A stretch of DNA of 64,000 nt. Origin: Osedax fenrisi (Eukaryota; Annelida; Polychaeta; Sabellida; Siboglinidae). Under the pieces are notes generated by a model, which saw only the letters and a list, made by a program, of their open reading frames with translations, searched no databases and was not told where the DNA came from. Location: contig OZ025239.1 of the NCBI GenBank assembly GCA_964019155.1, positions 106,887,082 to 106,951,081 on the forward strand. The letters run 5' to 3'. Positions 39,208 through 52,973 of the stretch are shown piece after piece (position 1 is the stretch's first letter; each line of letters starts with the position of its first letter). A program made the translations under genes and the position numbers.

Positions 39208-41012
39208 TTTATTATTATTATTATCAGATTTGGTTTTAACAACCGGGTAATTGTAGAAGCAAAGCTTATCGAGACAATTACCCTTTATTATTTTGACAAG
39301 TCCTAAAAAGTACAATTATAATTGGAATAATAAATTCCTGAAAAAAATAATAACTATATATAACATAATGTTATATCTAAGTTGACTTCCTGTTTACACT
39401 AAAACTAATTATGAATAAGATCAAATAATTGTACTTATGAAGGACTTGAAAAAATTATCTAAAATCATCATATAATATATAAAAATAAACAAAATAAACA
39501 TTAAGAAAACTAAAACGACTAAAAAACTAAAAACAGACAAGAAAGGTTAAGAAGAGTAAATATATGAAAATTTAATATAAAGAATAATACATATATGTTT
39601 GGCAAATATTCAAAAATAAATTTATAAATTATCTACACAAAGTAAAAAATATTTAGATAGTTTTCATAAGTCGAAGAGTAGTTATAGTATAAAATATGGA
39701 AAAAAGAAGAAATTAATGTAAAAATATAAAATGTAAAAGTCTGAGTAAAGATAAAATGTATTAAAAATAGTATATAATATTATATAAAAGCGTAATTATA
39801 GTATAAAATATGGATAAAAAGGAGAAATCAATGTAAAAGTCTGAGTAAAGATAAAATTTATTAAAAATAGTAAACTTATTAAAAATTAAAAAAATGTTAA
39901 AATATAATTTGAAGTAGAAAAATAATAGTAGATTAAAAAATCACAAGGTTAAAAAATAATTAAAATATTATTACTGAAAAGGGAAATAGATACTAATTTT
40001 CTTTTATCAATATTTAATTCATTCCAAAGTCTTGGTCCATATGACATTAAAGAATTATTCATATAGTTATATTTATTATAAGGTTGAATTAAATCAAAAG
40101 AACTTCTTGTATTAATTTTTTTTTAGTTATTCTTTTATAATGTTTATAAATACTTGGACTACAAGTTTTATAATATATTCTATGCATAAATATTAGTGTT
40201 TTATATTTACACAAATCAAAGATATTTAATAACTTATGATCAATAAATAATTTTTTTGAACTAAAATCTATAGGTTTAGAAAAAACTAATTTTAATACTT
40301 TTTTTTGTATAACATGAATACAGTCTATATTAGATTTATATGTATGCCCCCAAATTTCTAAACAATAAATTAAATGGGGATAAAAAAGTGCATAATAAAG
40401 TTTAATCATAGCTGATTCATTAAGGCAGAATGATACATTTTTTATGATCCAATATATTTTTAATAATTTATTCTTTAGAAATTGAAAATGAGATTTCCAG
40501 TTCAATGAATTATCAATGATTAGTCCAAGGAACTTTGTTTCAGATACTTGAACTAGAAGCTCATTTTCAATTTCTATTTCAAATTCTATATCATTTCTAA
40601 ATGACATGCAGTGAGTTTTATCAATGTTTATTGTCAACTTATTTGATTTTACCCATAACATTATTTCATTAATTGTCAGCTGTAATTTAACTTTTAGTTT
40701 GTTGGCTGAACAATCACTAATTATAATATTGGTGTCATCAGCAAATAGTATAAAAGTATTATTAATAGAGCAGGTCGGCATGTCATTAATAAATATAAGA
40801 ATAAGAAGCGGCCCAAGAATAGAACCTTGGGGGACACCGATATCTATATTAGTAGTAGTAGACATACAGTTATTATAATTTGTAAATTGACTTCTGTCTT
40901 TAAGATATGATGATAACCATGATAGAGGTAATCCTCTTATACCGTAAAAGTCAAGCTTTTTTAAGAGTATTTCATGGTTGACTGTGTCAAATGCTTTTTT
41001 TAAGTCAATGAA
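39208..41012 (-). mobile_element. 5'-truncated LINE (Jockey/CR1-superfamily type) inserted in R2
   Basis: The minus-strand coding part runs from 41012 (FIDLKKAFDTVNHEILLKKL) through GVPQGSILGPLL, FADDTNI and KFLGLIIDNSLNWKSHF to the C-terminal YGPRLWNELN, ending at 39949. One frameshift in an A-run near 40125 breaks the last part, leaving an in-frame stop at 40089. The 3' region has a hairpin (GGGTAATTGT 39245, ACAATTACCC 39274) and an (ATA)n-type tail at about 39208-39226. It sits in a TA array and is absent from R1. It lacks the endonuclease and the N-terminal part. Confidence 0.88.
40089..41012 (-). pseudogene. Reverse-transcriptase fragment of the LINE
   Basis: Open for 307 codons including the reverse-transcriptase core (motif FADD; GVPQGS; LGLIID thumb region). 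It begins mid-domain at the truncation point, so no real start codon exists, and it stops early through the frameshift. Closest in style to Jockey/CR1/RTE-X LINEs; the exact clade is not resolved. Confidence 0.85.
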
Positions 41013-41504
41013 TATATATATATATATATGTAATATATTACATAATAATATATATTATATTTTGCATAGTAATAAATTAAGAATTTATATATAACTAAGT
41101 AACTATAGTTACTTATGAATGATATAATATATATCATTTTAAAAATAATAAATTATATTTTAATATTTTAAAGACAAATAATTTATTATAAAAAATTAAA
41201 ACGAATGCTTCCCCCTCCTCAAAAACGATATGATCTCCTTATCTCGTTACGAATAATATCAATACCTCTTATAACCTCCCATAACAGAGGTTATAGGAGG
41301 TTTTGATAATATGCTCTTGAAAAACATAGATTTCCTGCTTATATCCATGGTAATATTATTGACTTAATAATAACTCACGAAGAATCAACACCATAACCAG
41401 AATATTGGTTATAGAATTGCAATTATATTGTTCAAGTATGTATCCGATAACCAATAGTTATTAACATGGTTAAGTATGCATACTTTAATATTTTCCATAA
41501 ATGT
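41013..41504. repeat. Repeat R2, right part, joined to unit 2
   Basis: Homologous to 17080-17575 with about ten differences, including loss of half of the AGCAGGAATTCCTGCT palindrome and small indels. Beyond 41505 the two units become near-identical, so the exchange point lies close to here. Confidence 0.75.
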
Positions 41505-42480
41505 CACTAAATCAAAAGTACAAACTAAAAATATACAATACAAATGATAAAATATTGAAATAAATACATTGAATCAATATTGTTCTTTACATACGGTTAC
41601 GAACATTTATACATTTCAGTATTATCAATAACTTAAATAGTTAATTGAAAATATTAATTGACAAACATTCTCTTTTAAAAATGATAATAATAACAGAACG
41701 ATAACATAAAAAATAGTAGGTTAGCCTACACTACAAAAATCATTTGTTTATTTCTATATCGTAATGTTATCATTAGAAAATAATTATATTTCATACTTTC
41801 GATTATATATATCGACTATTTATTTGCTTAAATAAATTATCAATCAATCAAAAATCGATAGGAAATAATATGAGATTATTAGATAAAACGAACGAATTTA
41901 CCATAATTAAAAAAAATTAATTTAATTTGATTGTATTAGTAGTCTGCAATGAATAGTCTTCATGAATATAATATCATAATTATAAACACTAAATATGAGT
42001 TTAACTTTAATCGCATAATTGAAGCCAGATACGAATACAAGATTGTATTCAAAATATAAAATGAACTAACAGTTGGGAATTAAAAGCATATTTTTCTAAA
42101 TCTAGATGATCATACTTGTGCTTGTAAACTCTCTAAATATATTGAAATCAATGTATCCACGATAATTAACTCTCTACCAGTTAATGTGTTATGTCATGTA
42201 GGTACTACTACAACCTACTACTACCTACTTTTTCCCTCATCTCTAATTTTCGATTGATTCACATATCCATCTTCTGAAATTATTGTAAAACTGATTAGAT
42301 CCACAAAAAATATATATATATATATATCTGTTAACCATCTTTAACTTCTTTCTCCATAAATTAGCATATGTACTTGAACCGCATATACAACTTGTATAAT
42401 ACAAGCATTCATAAGTTAGAGTTTCAAAGAGTCTATACTAGAGTATATAATTAAATTTCTCCAATTATTAAAAATACACA

Positions 42481-42913
42481 GGGGAAAGTAGCATAATACG
42501 ACACTTTAATAATAAATGGTCTTAACATTTTATGATTCAATATTTTTATTCAAAAATTACAATATATTGATATTATATGATTAGGTATCTGATTTTCCTA
42601 TAGATATTATTATGATTTTAAAATTGTATTCAATATTTGTATTCAATAGATAACGGGGATGTCGTATTCGGTACCTATGTTCGAATACGGACACTGTCCG
42701 TCGGACAGTGTCCATCGGATACATTGTGTTATAATACGGACACCCTATATACCACTAGATAAACTATATATTATTGATGAACCAATCAGATAAATTACAA
42801 TTACATTATTTATAATAAATTTTATGAATAATTTAATGTAATTTAATTAATAATTAATTTATTAATTTTTATTATTATTTTATTAATTAATAATACAATT
42901 TAAGTATATAAAT
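42481..42913. mobile_element. Truncated GGGGAAAGTA TIR element, second copy
   Basis: Duplicate of the element at 18553 within unit 2. Confidence 0.75.
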
Positions 42914-43749
42914 TATAAATTCGTTGTGTTTAAATAAAATCATCATCATCAAAAAAAAATTATAAATTACTTTTTATTTGTGCAGTTATTTATCTATCTT
43001 ACCTAGTGATATATAATTAATTACATGAGATTATAAACAAATATTATCCTCTGTGCGATGAAAGTATGTAAGGTCATATATTAATATCGACGTCCTTCCA
43101 TCTATAAAACAATAGGTATCGTCGCAGACTAATCTATCACTGTTACTGACCTATATATTACTAGCTACTGACCTATATCTGTTACTAGTTCCTGACCTAT
43201 ATATATTACTACTTACTGACCTATAAATGTTACTAATTCATTATCTATCTTGGTTACTGACCTATTTAAAGTTTCAGTTCGAAATTTCATAACTATTTCT
43301 GAAATATTATGTTTATTATATCGCCTTTAAAAGTATAATTTATTCGAGACGTTAATTGTATTTATAAAAGTAAATGTATATCTATCTAGCTAGCTGCCAT
43401 ACGCTCATTGCTCAAGGTCAAAACTAGTCTGCTCCATCTCTGAACAGCTCATGTATGATGTGAACATTCATATGATGCTGCCTAACAGATTTGTGTACGG
43501 CTTACATGTAAGTATCACTCACCCTCAGTCTCCCTACTCACATCTTACATTTCCTCCCTCATTACACCTTACATCTTATATGTCAGTCTCCATTACATCT
43601 TTAATCTCATCCATATCTCTCTAAAACATATTTCATTCCATCTACTATTATATAATTTATTATATTTTATATTCCAGTTATTATATATATATATAATAAA
43701 ATTATAATAATAATAATTATATCTACTATTATATAATTTATATCCCAGT

Positions 43750-43784
<35 letters not shown>

Positions 43785-43954
43785 CTGTTTTTGCCCGGTG
43801 TATGTGCGGATAGTTGATAATTATGAGCTATTATTAGAAAATTGCATGATCTAGGAGTATTTTAGAAATAAGAAATATATTATTTATTTGATTTAAATTA
43901 ATTATGTTATAAAAAAACAAATATTGAGAAATTAATATAATATACATAATAAAT

Positions 43955-45289
43955 GGGAGTTAGCCCTATCGGAGTTAGCCTTATCTGAATTAGCATTATC
44001 TGAATTAGCCCTATCTAAGTTAGCCCTATCTGAATTAGCCATATCGTAGTTAGCCATATCTGAATTAGCCCTATCGTAGTTAGACCTATCGGAGTTAGCC
44101 CTATCTGAATTAGCCCTATATGATTAGCTATATCTGAGTTATCCCTATCTGAATTAGCCCTATCTGAGTTAGCCCTATCTGAATTATCCCTATCGGAGTT
44201 AGCCCTATCTGAATTATCCCTATCGTAGTTAGCCATATCTGAATTAACCTTATCTGAGTTAGCCCTACCTGAATTAGCCCTATCGGAGTTATCTCTATCT
44301 GAATTAGCCATAACCGAGTTAGCCCTACCTGAATTAGACCTATCTCAATTATCCCTATCAGAGTTAGCCATATCTGAATTAGCCTTATCGTAATTAGCCT
44401 ACGGAGTTAGTCCTATCTGAATTAGCCATCTCTGAGTTAGCCATATCTGAATTAGCACTATCGGAGTTAGCTCTATCTGAATTAGCCCTATCGGAGTTAG
44501 ACCTACCTGAATTAGCCCTATCGGAGTTAGTCCTATCTGAATTATCCCTATCGGAGTTAGTCCTATCTGAATTAGCCCTATCTGAATTAGCCTTATCGGA
44601 GTTAGCCATATCTTAGTTAGCCCTACCTGAATTAGAAATATCGGAGTTAGCTCTATCGGAGTTAGCTCTATCGGAGTTATCCCTATGGGAGTTAGCCCTA
44701 CCTGAAGTAGCCCTATCGGAATTATCTCTATCTGAATTAGTCATAACCGAGTTAGCCCTACCTGAATTAGCCCTATCTGAATTAGCCCTATCGGAGTTAG
44801 CCCTATCTCAATTAGCCTTATCGTAGTTAGCCCTACGGAGTTAGTCCTATCTGAATTAGCCCTCTCTGAGTTAGCCATATCTGAATTAGCACTATCGGAG
44901 TTAGCTCTATCTGAATTAGCCATATCTGAGTTATCCCTATCTGAATTAGCCCTATCTTAGTTAGCCCTATCTGAATTATCCCTATCGGAGTTAGCTCTAT
45001 CTGAATTATCCCTATCGTAGTTAGCCATATCTGAATTAGCCTTATCTGAGTTAGCCCTATCTGAATTAGCTCTATTGGAGTTAGCCCTATCGTAGTTATC
45101 TCTATCTGAATTAGCCATAACCGAGTTAGCCCTACCTGAATTAGACCTATCTCAATTATCCCTATCTGAATTATCTCTTTCGGATTTAGCCCTATCTGAA
45201 TTATCCCTATAGGAGTTAGCCATATCTGAATTAGCCCTATCTGAATTAGCCTTATCTGAATTAGCCCTATCGGAGTTAGCCCTATAGGA
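43955..45289 (+). repeat. 15-bp minisatellite, second copy
   Basis: Matches 20029-21363 in unit 2 with the same unit order and the same translated frames, which argues for a very recent duplication, since minisatellites change quickly. Confidence 0.95.
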
Positions 45290-46920
45290 ATACCTCGTCT
45301 CTCAATAAAATAAGTTATATATATTCGTATAAGTATTGTATAATTATGAAATAAATTAAAATAAATTTAATAAATCGTACGAAATTACCTCGTACGAAAT
45401 TACTGGTAACCATGAATCTCATTGGATGAAATTAATTTTATTAAAAATCTCCACCTATTGATTATTAGAGGCGAATTAATTTAAAATCTTAATTTATAAA
45501 TCAACTTTAATATATGATAACACGGTACAATATAACATATTGATAGTGCATATTAAAGAGGAATAAAATATGAGTATAACTGGTGTCTTCCGATCTTGCA
45601 TTTATTTTTTAATTTCGTAGAATCGTCGCTTCGCGAAGATGCCGCATTGTTATATGTTTAGAGAAATATATATATAGATATATATATAATACCGAATACC
45701 TATATATAATACAATTATAATAATAATAATTATTATTTATTTTAACTTTATTATAATAAGAATTATTGTAATAAGTATTACACTTATTATAGACTTTATT
45801 ATTTATATGATGAAAACTAAGTGTTCATAACTAATATATAATAAAGCTTGTTGGTTTTAAATGCATTTCTATGAGCCTCATAGTATGAGGTAATCAACAT
45901 GTAATTTATATTGCATGTAATTGAATAGAACATTTAAATCAATGTTGTATAGAACAGTTTTATATATATAAACTACGCCACACCTAAATGTATTGTATAT
46001 ATGCCATCAGCGGTGAAGTTAACTATTAATTATGTTGCATAGATATATTGTTATATCGTTACTTTACAATCTTTGATATTATATATATATATTTTTTCTA
46101 GCCAATCAAATCAAAGCATTTTCATTATTATTTTCGCCTAGTTACTGTTTATTATTCATAATTACGATATTTCATTTTTTGTTTACCAGCTGAAATAACA
46201 ATATGTAAGAACAAAATATTAATATGTATACACCCTATTATATAATTTATTATATTTTATATTCTGATTATTATATAAATATATAATATATTATATAATA
46301 ATTATTATTCTAATAGAATTAAAATTAATAATAATTATAATTATAATAATGTATTATAATAACTATTATAGTTACTATAATTATTATAGTAATATTATAT
46401 TAAATATAGGTATATTTAATATTATATATTCTATATTCTAATTATTATATAAATATATAATATATTATATAATAATTATTATTCTAATAGAATTAAAATA
46501 TTATTAAAATAAATAATAATTATAATTATAATAATGTATTATAATAACTATTATAGTTACTATAAGTATTATAGTAATATTATATTAAATATAAGTATAT
46601 TTAATATTATATATTCTATATTCTAATTATTATATAAATATATAATATATTATATAATAATTATTATTCTAATAGAATTAAAATATTATTAAAATAAATA
46701 ATAATTATAATTATAATAATGTATTATAATAACTATTATAGTTACTATAATTATTATAGTAATATTATATTAAATATAGGTATATTTAATATTATATATT
46801 CTATATTCTAATTATTATATAAATATATAATATATTATATAATAATTATTATTCTAATAGAATTAAAATATTATTAAAATAAATAATAATTATAATTATT
46901 TATTATAATAAATATAGGTG

Positions 46921-46959
<39 letters not shown>

Positions 46960-46964
<5 letters not shown>

Positions 46965-47252
46965 ATTGTTATTTTTATTTGGTGGAGTCCTTTCATCCCA
47001 TCCGGGAACTTAGATGAAGTTTTCACTTATAACCATATATGGCTCCAATGTCCCTTCGAAGCCGCTCTCAAGTTAAGGCATCCATGGTTTTAACGAGAGC
47101 CGATCATTTATTTATACACAATTATATAAGATCACTTCTAAATAATATTTTAAGACCCATTTTATAAAATTAATTAATGGTCCGTACGAGGGTCGAACTC
47201 GTGTCCTACTGCTTGTGTGTCTGACGCCTTAGCCACTGAGCCACACAGGCAG
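46960..47252 (-). mobile_element. tRNA-derived SINE, second copy
   Basis: Identical to the SINE at 23034-23326, within unit 2; the flanking TA array (47258-47306) is a little longer than in unit 1. Confidence 0.8.
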
Positions 47253-47253
47253 T

Positions 47254-47309
<56 letters not shown>

Positions 47310-47620
47310 TATTATTATTATATAAATATATAATATATTATATTATAATTATTATTCTAATATAATTAATTGTTACAATATTTCATTTTATATTTACCAG
47401 CTAAAACAAATATGTAAGAACAAAATATATATTTGTATACACCCTATAATATAATTTATTATATTTTGTATTCTAATTATTATATAAATATATAATATAT
47501 TATACAATAATTATTATTCTAATAGAATTAAAATAAATAACAATTATAATTATAATAATTCATTTTAATAAATATAATATATATTTAATAATAATATTAT
47601 ATATGTATATACATATATGA

Positions 47621-47665
<45 letters not shown>

Positions 47666-47702
47666 TATAGACCACACAAACAAACACACACACACACACA
47701 CA

Positions 47703-47735
<33 letters not shown>

Positions 47736-47736
<1 letters not shown>

Positions 47737-47992
47737 GACTCTACTTTTAACATAGGAACACTACGAGGTGCCTCCACAAAATTTGCGAACGAGGCCAACC
47801 GTATGAGGAGATTAGTACCGACGAAGTTTATTGAGTTGATACTCATGCATCTGTCGATAATACTCGACCTGAGCGGGGTTCTGTTCGATGAACTGAAAAC
47901 CTCGCTAACAAATAACGACGTCGGGAAAATCTCCTCATCCGTATCATCATCCACCAGGGGTAAACACTCCCGTACAAAAAACACCGATAAAG
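47736..47992 (+). CDS. ARHGAP19: ARHGAP19-like copy 2, exon A
   Basis: Identical to 23802-24058. A longer CA array precedes it. Confidence 0.8.
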
Positions 47993-48355
47993 GTTAGCGT
48001 GATTACGTTATCTGTTCCACTTGGTAGACTGTTAAAAATAATGACTATAACAAATAACTAGTTTTCATTAAATACGAGGTAAAGGTTTTTATATATAAAA
48101 AACCTTTAATTCATTTAAGCAAAACTAAAGGGTTTTGGTAAACCTTTACCTTTTTAGTAAATTACAATTAAAGGTTTTTTGAAAACCTTTAGTTTTGATT
48201 AAATAATAACTAAAGGTTTATAACCCTTTACTTTTTATTAAATGCTAATTAAAGAGTTTCGAACCCTTTAACTACCTCTGGTTATACTAAAGGTTTTATA
48301 TATTGCAATACAAGTCAAGCCTCTCCACATCAAGCTTATTTACTATCGAGCATTT

Positions 48356-48392
<37 letters not shown>

Positions 48393-51300
48393 ACTCTATA
48401 CTATTTACAATATATTATATACTATATACTATATATATTATTACTTACTATAGATTATTAAATAATAACTAAAGGTTTTGAACCCTTTAGTTATACCTAT
48501 AGTTTTAGAGACAAATTGTTGTTTAATCTATTAGTTAATATATAATTAAAACCAAATATATTTTTGATATATTAAGTTTTTGTAAATATTTAAATAATAT
48601 TTTGTAAGTAAAATTAATTAATATATACTTTATAAATTAAAAATAATTATTTATAATTACAATGTAGGGGAAAGTAACTTATTACGGAAACTTTAACAAT
48701 AAATGGTCTTAACTTTTTATGACTCATTATTTGTATTCAAAAATTACAATATATTAATATTATATGATTATAGATATTATTGTAATTTTAAATTTTTATT
48801 TAATCTTTTAATTCCATAGATAACGGGGGTGTCCGTATTCGGTACCCATGTCCGAATACGGACACTCTGTGTTATAATACGGACAGTGTCCGTCGGACAC
48901 CCTATATACCACTAGATAAACTATATATTATTGATGAATCAATTAGAAAAATTACATTAAATTTATAATTAATTTTATGAAAAATATATTGTAATTTAAT
49001 TAGTTAATAATATATTTATTTTTATTATTTTTTAATTAATAATACAATTTAAGTATCTAAATAATAACAATTTTAGAATTATTTTTATTGGTGGTAAAAT
49101 CATAATTATTCATACGCTGCACGCTGATTGGTTATAGGGTGTCCGTATTAAGACATTTAAAGTGTCCGTATTAGGAACTTATATGACCTCTAGATATATG
49201 CTTATAACTTAATGAATATTTGTTACAAAATATAGACATTACAAATACATATTTTAGAACGCTTTATTTTTTAATAATATAATGTTACATTTTATATCGA
49301 TACATTTGTATAATCTTGAGAAGGTTTTAAGTTGACATTTTTTTTCATAAATTTAAAAACGTAATAAATAAATCAGTTTATTGGATATATTTGAAATATT
49401 TTTAATAATTAAAAAATACTTTTTTTTAGACTATTTTTATAATTATGAATATTTTATTCATTAACAATTTTGTTGTAGGATTTATGGTTTCTGAGATACC
49501 GAGAGTGTCCTTATTCGGTTACTTTCCCCTATATATCATAGTTATTTGAATTATGTATAAATTAATTTGAGATAAATTGTATTCACCTATATCAAAACCA
49601 TTTAGTTAATTTAATGTAAAAAACGTGTAGTTCAAATAAGTTAAAACCCTTTAGTTCATATTCTATCAAAAACTTTTAGTTCAAATAAGAATAGAACCCT
49701 TTAGTTAATATTGATCAAAACCCGTTAGTTCTTTATGTAGTAAAACCCTTCATGTTTCACTCATAACTACTAATATATTATATATTTTGTATAAATATAG
49801 TTAATAACACTATTATTGATTTTTATATCACATAATATATTAAATCATTATACTATTATACCATCTTTCGGTCGAATTAGTAAATCTATAAGACTAAATT
49901 TCGCCGATTGATATGTTCAATATATAATAATGAGTTTTTTTTATTGATGCTAGAATAAAATAATTACCACCATTGGAAAGATAATTAAAAAGTAATAAGA
50001 GTTTCATATTTTCATTTTTTTATTAGAATAAAAATAAAAAAGTTATATGTAAAACAATGTCAAATTTATGTATATAAAATTAGCCCATATATATATGTAG
50101 TTATTTGTTATTAAAAACAAATATGCAGATCATTTGTTAATTAATATTGTAAGATGAATTTGTCACACATTATTCGTTTAAATATATTATATTAATATAA
50201 ATTATAAATATTATATTAAATTAATCAAAATGGTCAATTTTGTGTTGGTTATTTATTATTTTAATTTTTCAAATAATTGTTATCTTAATAATGTTAAGTA
50301 TTTTTTATGTAATATGAATAAATAATTTGTATTAGTTTTATAATTAATTGTTTGGTAAAACATATATAATATTATTAAAAATGTAATAAATAAATTATTT
50401 AATAATTAATTTAATTAATTTAAATTAAATAAATATTTTGAACATATTTTAAATACATTTAAATATATTAATAATATTTTCATATAAGATTAATAATTAT
50501 CTTTTAATATGATATATATATATAATATACGATGGAGGACTTTGAAGTCAAGGAAGGAGACGAGACAAGCAAATGTCGTTTTTATAGTTTATTAAGTACA
50601 GTATCGCTTTTGGTTATAGTCTATCCAGCCTCATATATGTATACGCATCAAGCGTCTATTTTGGATAGAGCCGGGCTATAGCCCCATACGCATTAAGTGT
50701 CTCTTATTGATATAGCCTAGCTAGCCCCATACGCATTAACTGTCTCTTATGGATATAGCCTAGTCGAGTTATAGATATATGTTATATAACGATGGAGATA
50801 ATAGTGCCAATGAACATCGACAACAGTGCAAGACCCGGAACCAGCAAACACGATGACATATATCGACTTCTAAGAAATCTTTCCCGAAACACGTGTAACA
50901 TGATTGCCTCTGAAAGTCTTAATTACTTCAGTATACTAAGTATAATTCATGCATAATTGTATAGTTTACGACCCTAAATATATCGTGGGCATAGCGAGAC
51001 CGATTGTGTTCTAGGCTTTTTATCACTCGAAGTCGAAACGAACGCGTCTATGAATTATCTAACGTAGTTGTAGAATATAACTTGAATAAAGATATCTGAA
51101 ACTTGTATGGTCTCGTCTATATTATTTATATAATATAAGTAGTAGGGCATAACATATAAGTATACATAAATATTTGTACACAAGCATATAATCTTTATTT
51201 ACATATGGATAAACTCGCTCGACACCCGTCTCGCTTTTTGTAAATATATTGAGTACTATTAAGACCAAACTATTTCATTAACTTTTATGTAAACAATAAA

Positions 51301-52933
51301 TTTATTGTACCCAACAACTTTAATTTGAACAATTATATTAATAAATACCAATATATGTTGCGCTATCTAATTATCTATCGTTAATATATAAATATATATA
51401 TATATATATTTATATGCAACTTATATATTATATATATACACATATGTATATATATATATATATATATATTCTAGAAATTTATTTAAAATTATAAATAAAT
51501 GCATATATCTACAATGTAAATAATTATTATTATATTACTGTAAATAGTTGACAGTCAAATACACATAATTATAAATATATAACATTTATGTGCAATTTTA
51601 ATATCCTTTTATGAGCGTTTCTTTGATCTTGAACGCCATTATTATGGATACACCAAACCAAACAAGTTAAATAATTATTTTAACTAACACCCACAATATT
51701 AGGCACCTTAATAATCACGGCCAACTTTAACTATGATATATATCGGCGGCCAAGATGAGCATTCAATATTATTATAATGGCGTGATAAAATATAAAGATT
51801 CTATTTTAAAAAATATTCTTCTATACATTTGAATATTCTAGTATAATTATTATAACTTTATAGAGTTATCATATTTATAGCGGCATAAATTTAAAAGAGA
51901 ATGGCGTGCGTCGAATTCACCATTTAAAACCAATAGAGGCACTCCTAAAAAGATCGCAAATTGCGTATACATTTTATATAATTATTATATATTAATTATA
52001 ATAAATATAATTTAATAACTTATTTATTAGCATATTTATAATAATAATATAAGAAAATATTATATTAGCATAATATAATTAATTTACTTGTAAAAGGCAA
52101 TTTATTTAGGTTTATTTTTATGAGAGTTATGACAATTAATAACACAACAACAGATAATTTTATTCGAAAAAATATAAAAATAATATAATTATTTGAATAT
52201 TGTAAATGTGGTTTTCTGTAATGGCGTCAGTGGTTTTCAAATTGTTACGCTTTTGAGATATCGAATCACAGTCTACCTCACTCTAATGTCTATGATATTA
52301 AGGCATATCTATACCACGTGGTATGTCTATATTAGGTCATTATCTATACCATGTGATATGTCTATATTAGTTCATTATATATACCATGTGATATGTCTAT
52401 AGTAGGTCATTATATATATACCATGTGATATGTCTATATCGGGGTATTAACGAGCGTATTGGAGTGCAACACTAGTACTTCTACTAGCACTACTACCTAT
52501 ACAACCATATCTCATACTAGTGGAGCATGGAAATTCAACTCTAGACAATGATTCAGCTGTACAGTAAAACGTAGAGTATTATATATATATATATTGGATA
52601 GTTTATCTATTGCACTGATGACCCTTACAACCCTAGACAACCACGTATACAGGTCAACGAGTGCTATGTAGTATATTATCAGTACGGTATAGTATACTAT
52701 AGTATCAGTACGATATAGTATACTATAAGTAGTGTAGTAGTAGTGCTGCTAGTAGTGTTAGTAGTAGTATATGTGGCAGCAGTAGTAGCGATGACCTTTA
52801 ACCTACTATTCACCATACAGAACCGGCAACAAGTACGACTAAATTTACAGTCAATTTAACTGTTACGTCTTTAAAAGCAATCTGTCCTCTGATCGTATTC
52901 TTAAATGACAGTTTGTATACCTATTTCTTCGTG

Positions 52934-52973
<40 letters not shown>

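Larger units (their letters stand above)
17576..41012. repeat. Tandem duplication, unit 1 (about 23.9 kb)
   Basis: From about 17576 the sequence recurs about 23,926 to 23,938 bases further on, through to the right window edge. Differences found by eye are few: TA-array lengths, T/C at 19637 against 43565, C/T at 33406 against 57340 (synonymous) and C/A at about 34670. The unit contains a whole ARHGAP19-like gene as far as it can be traced. It is a recent segmental duplication, or two haplotypes joined in assembly. Confidence 0.95.
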
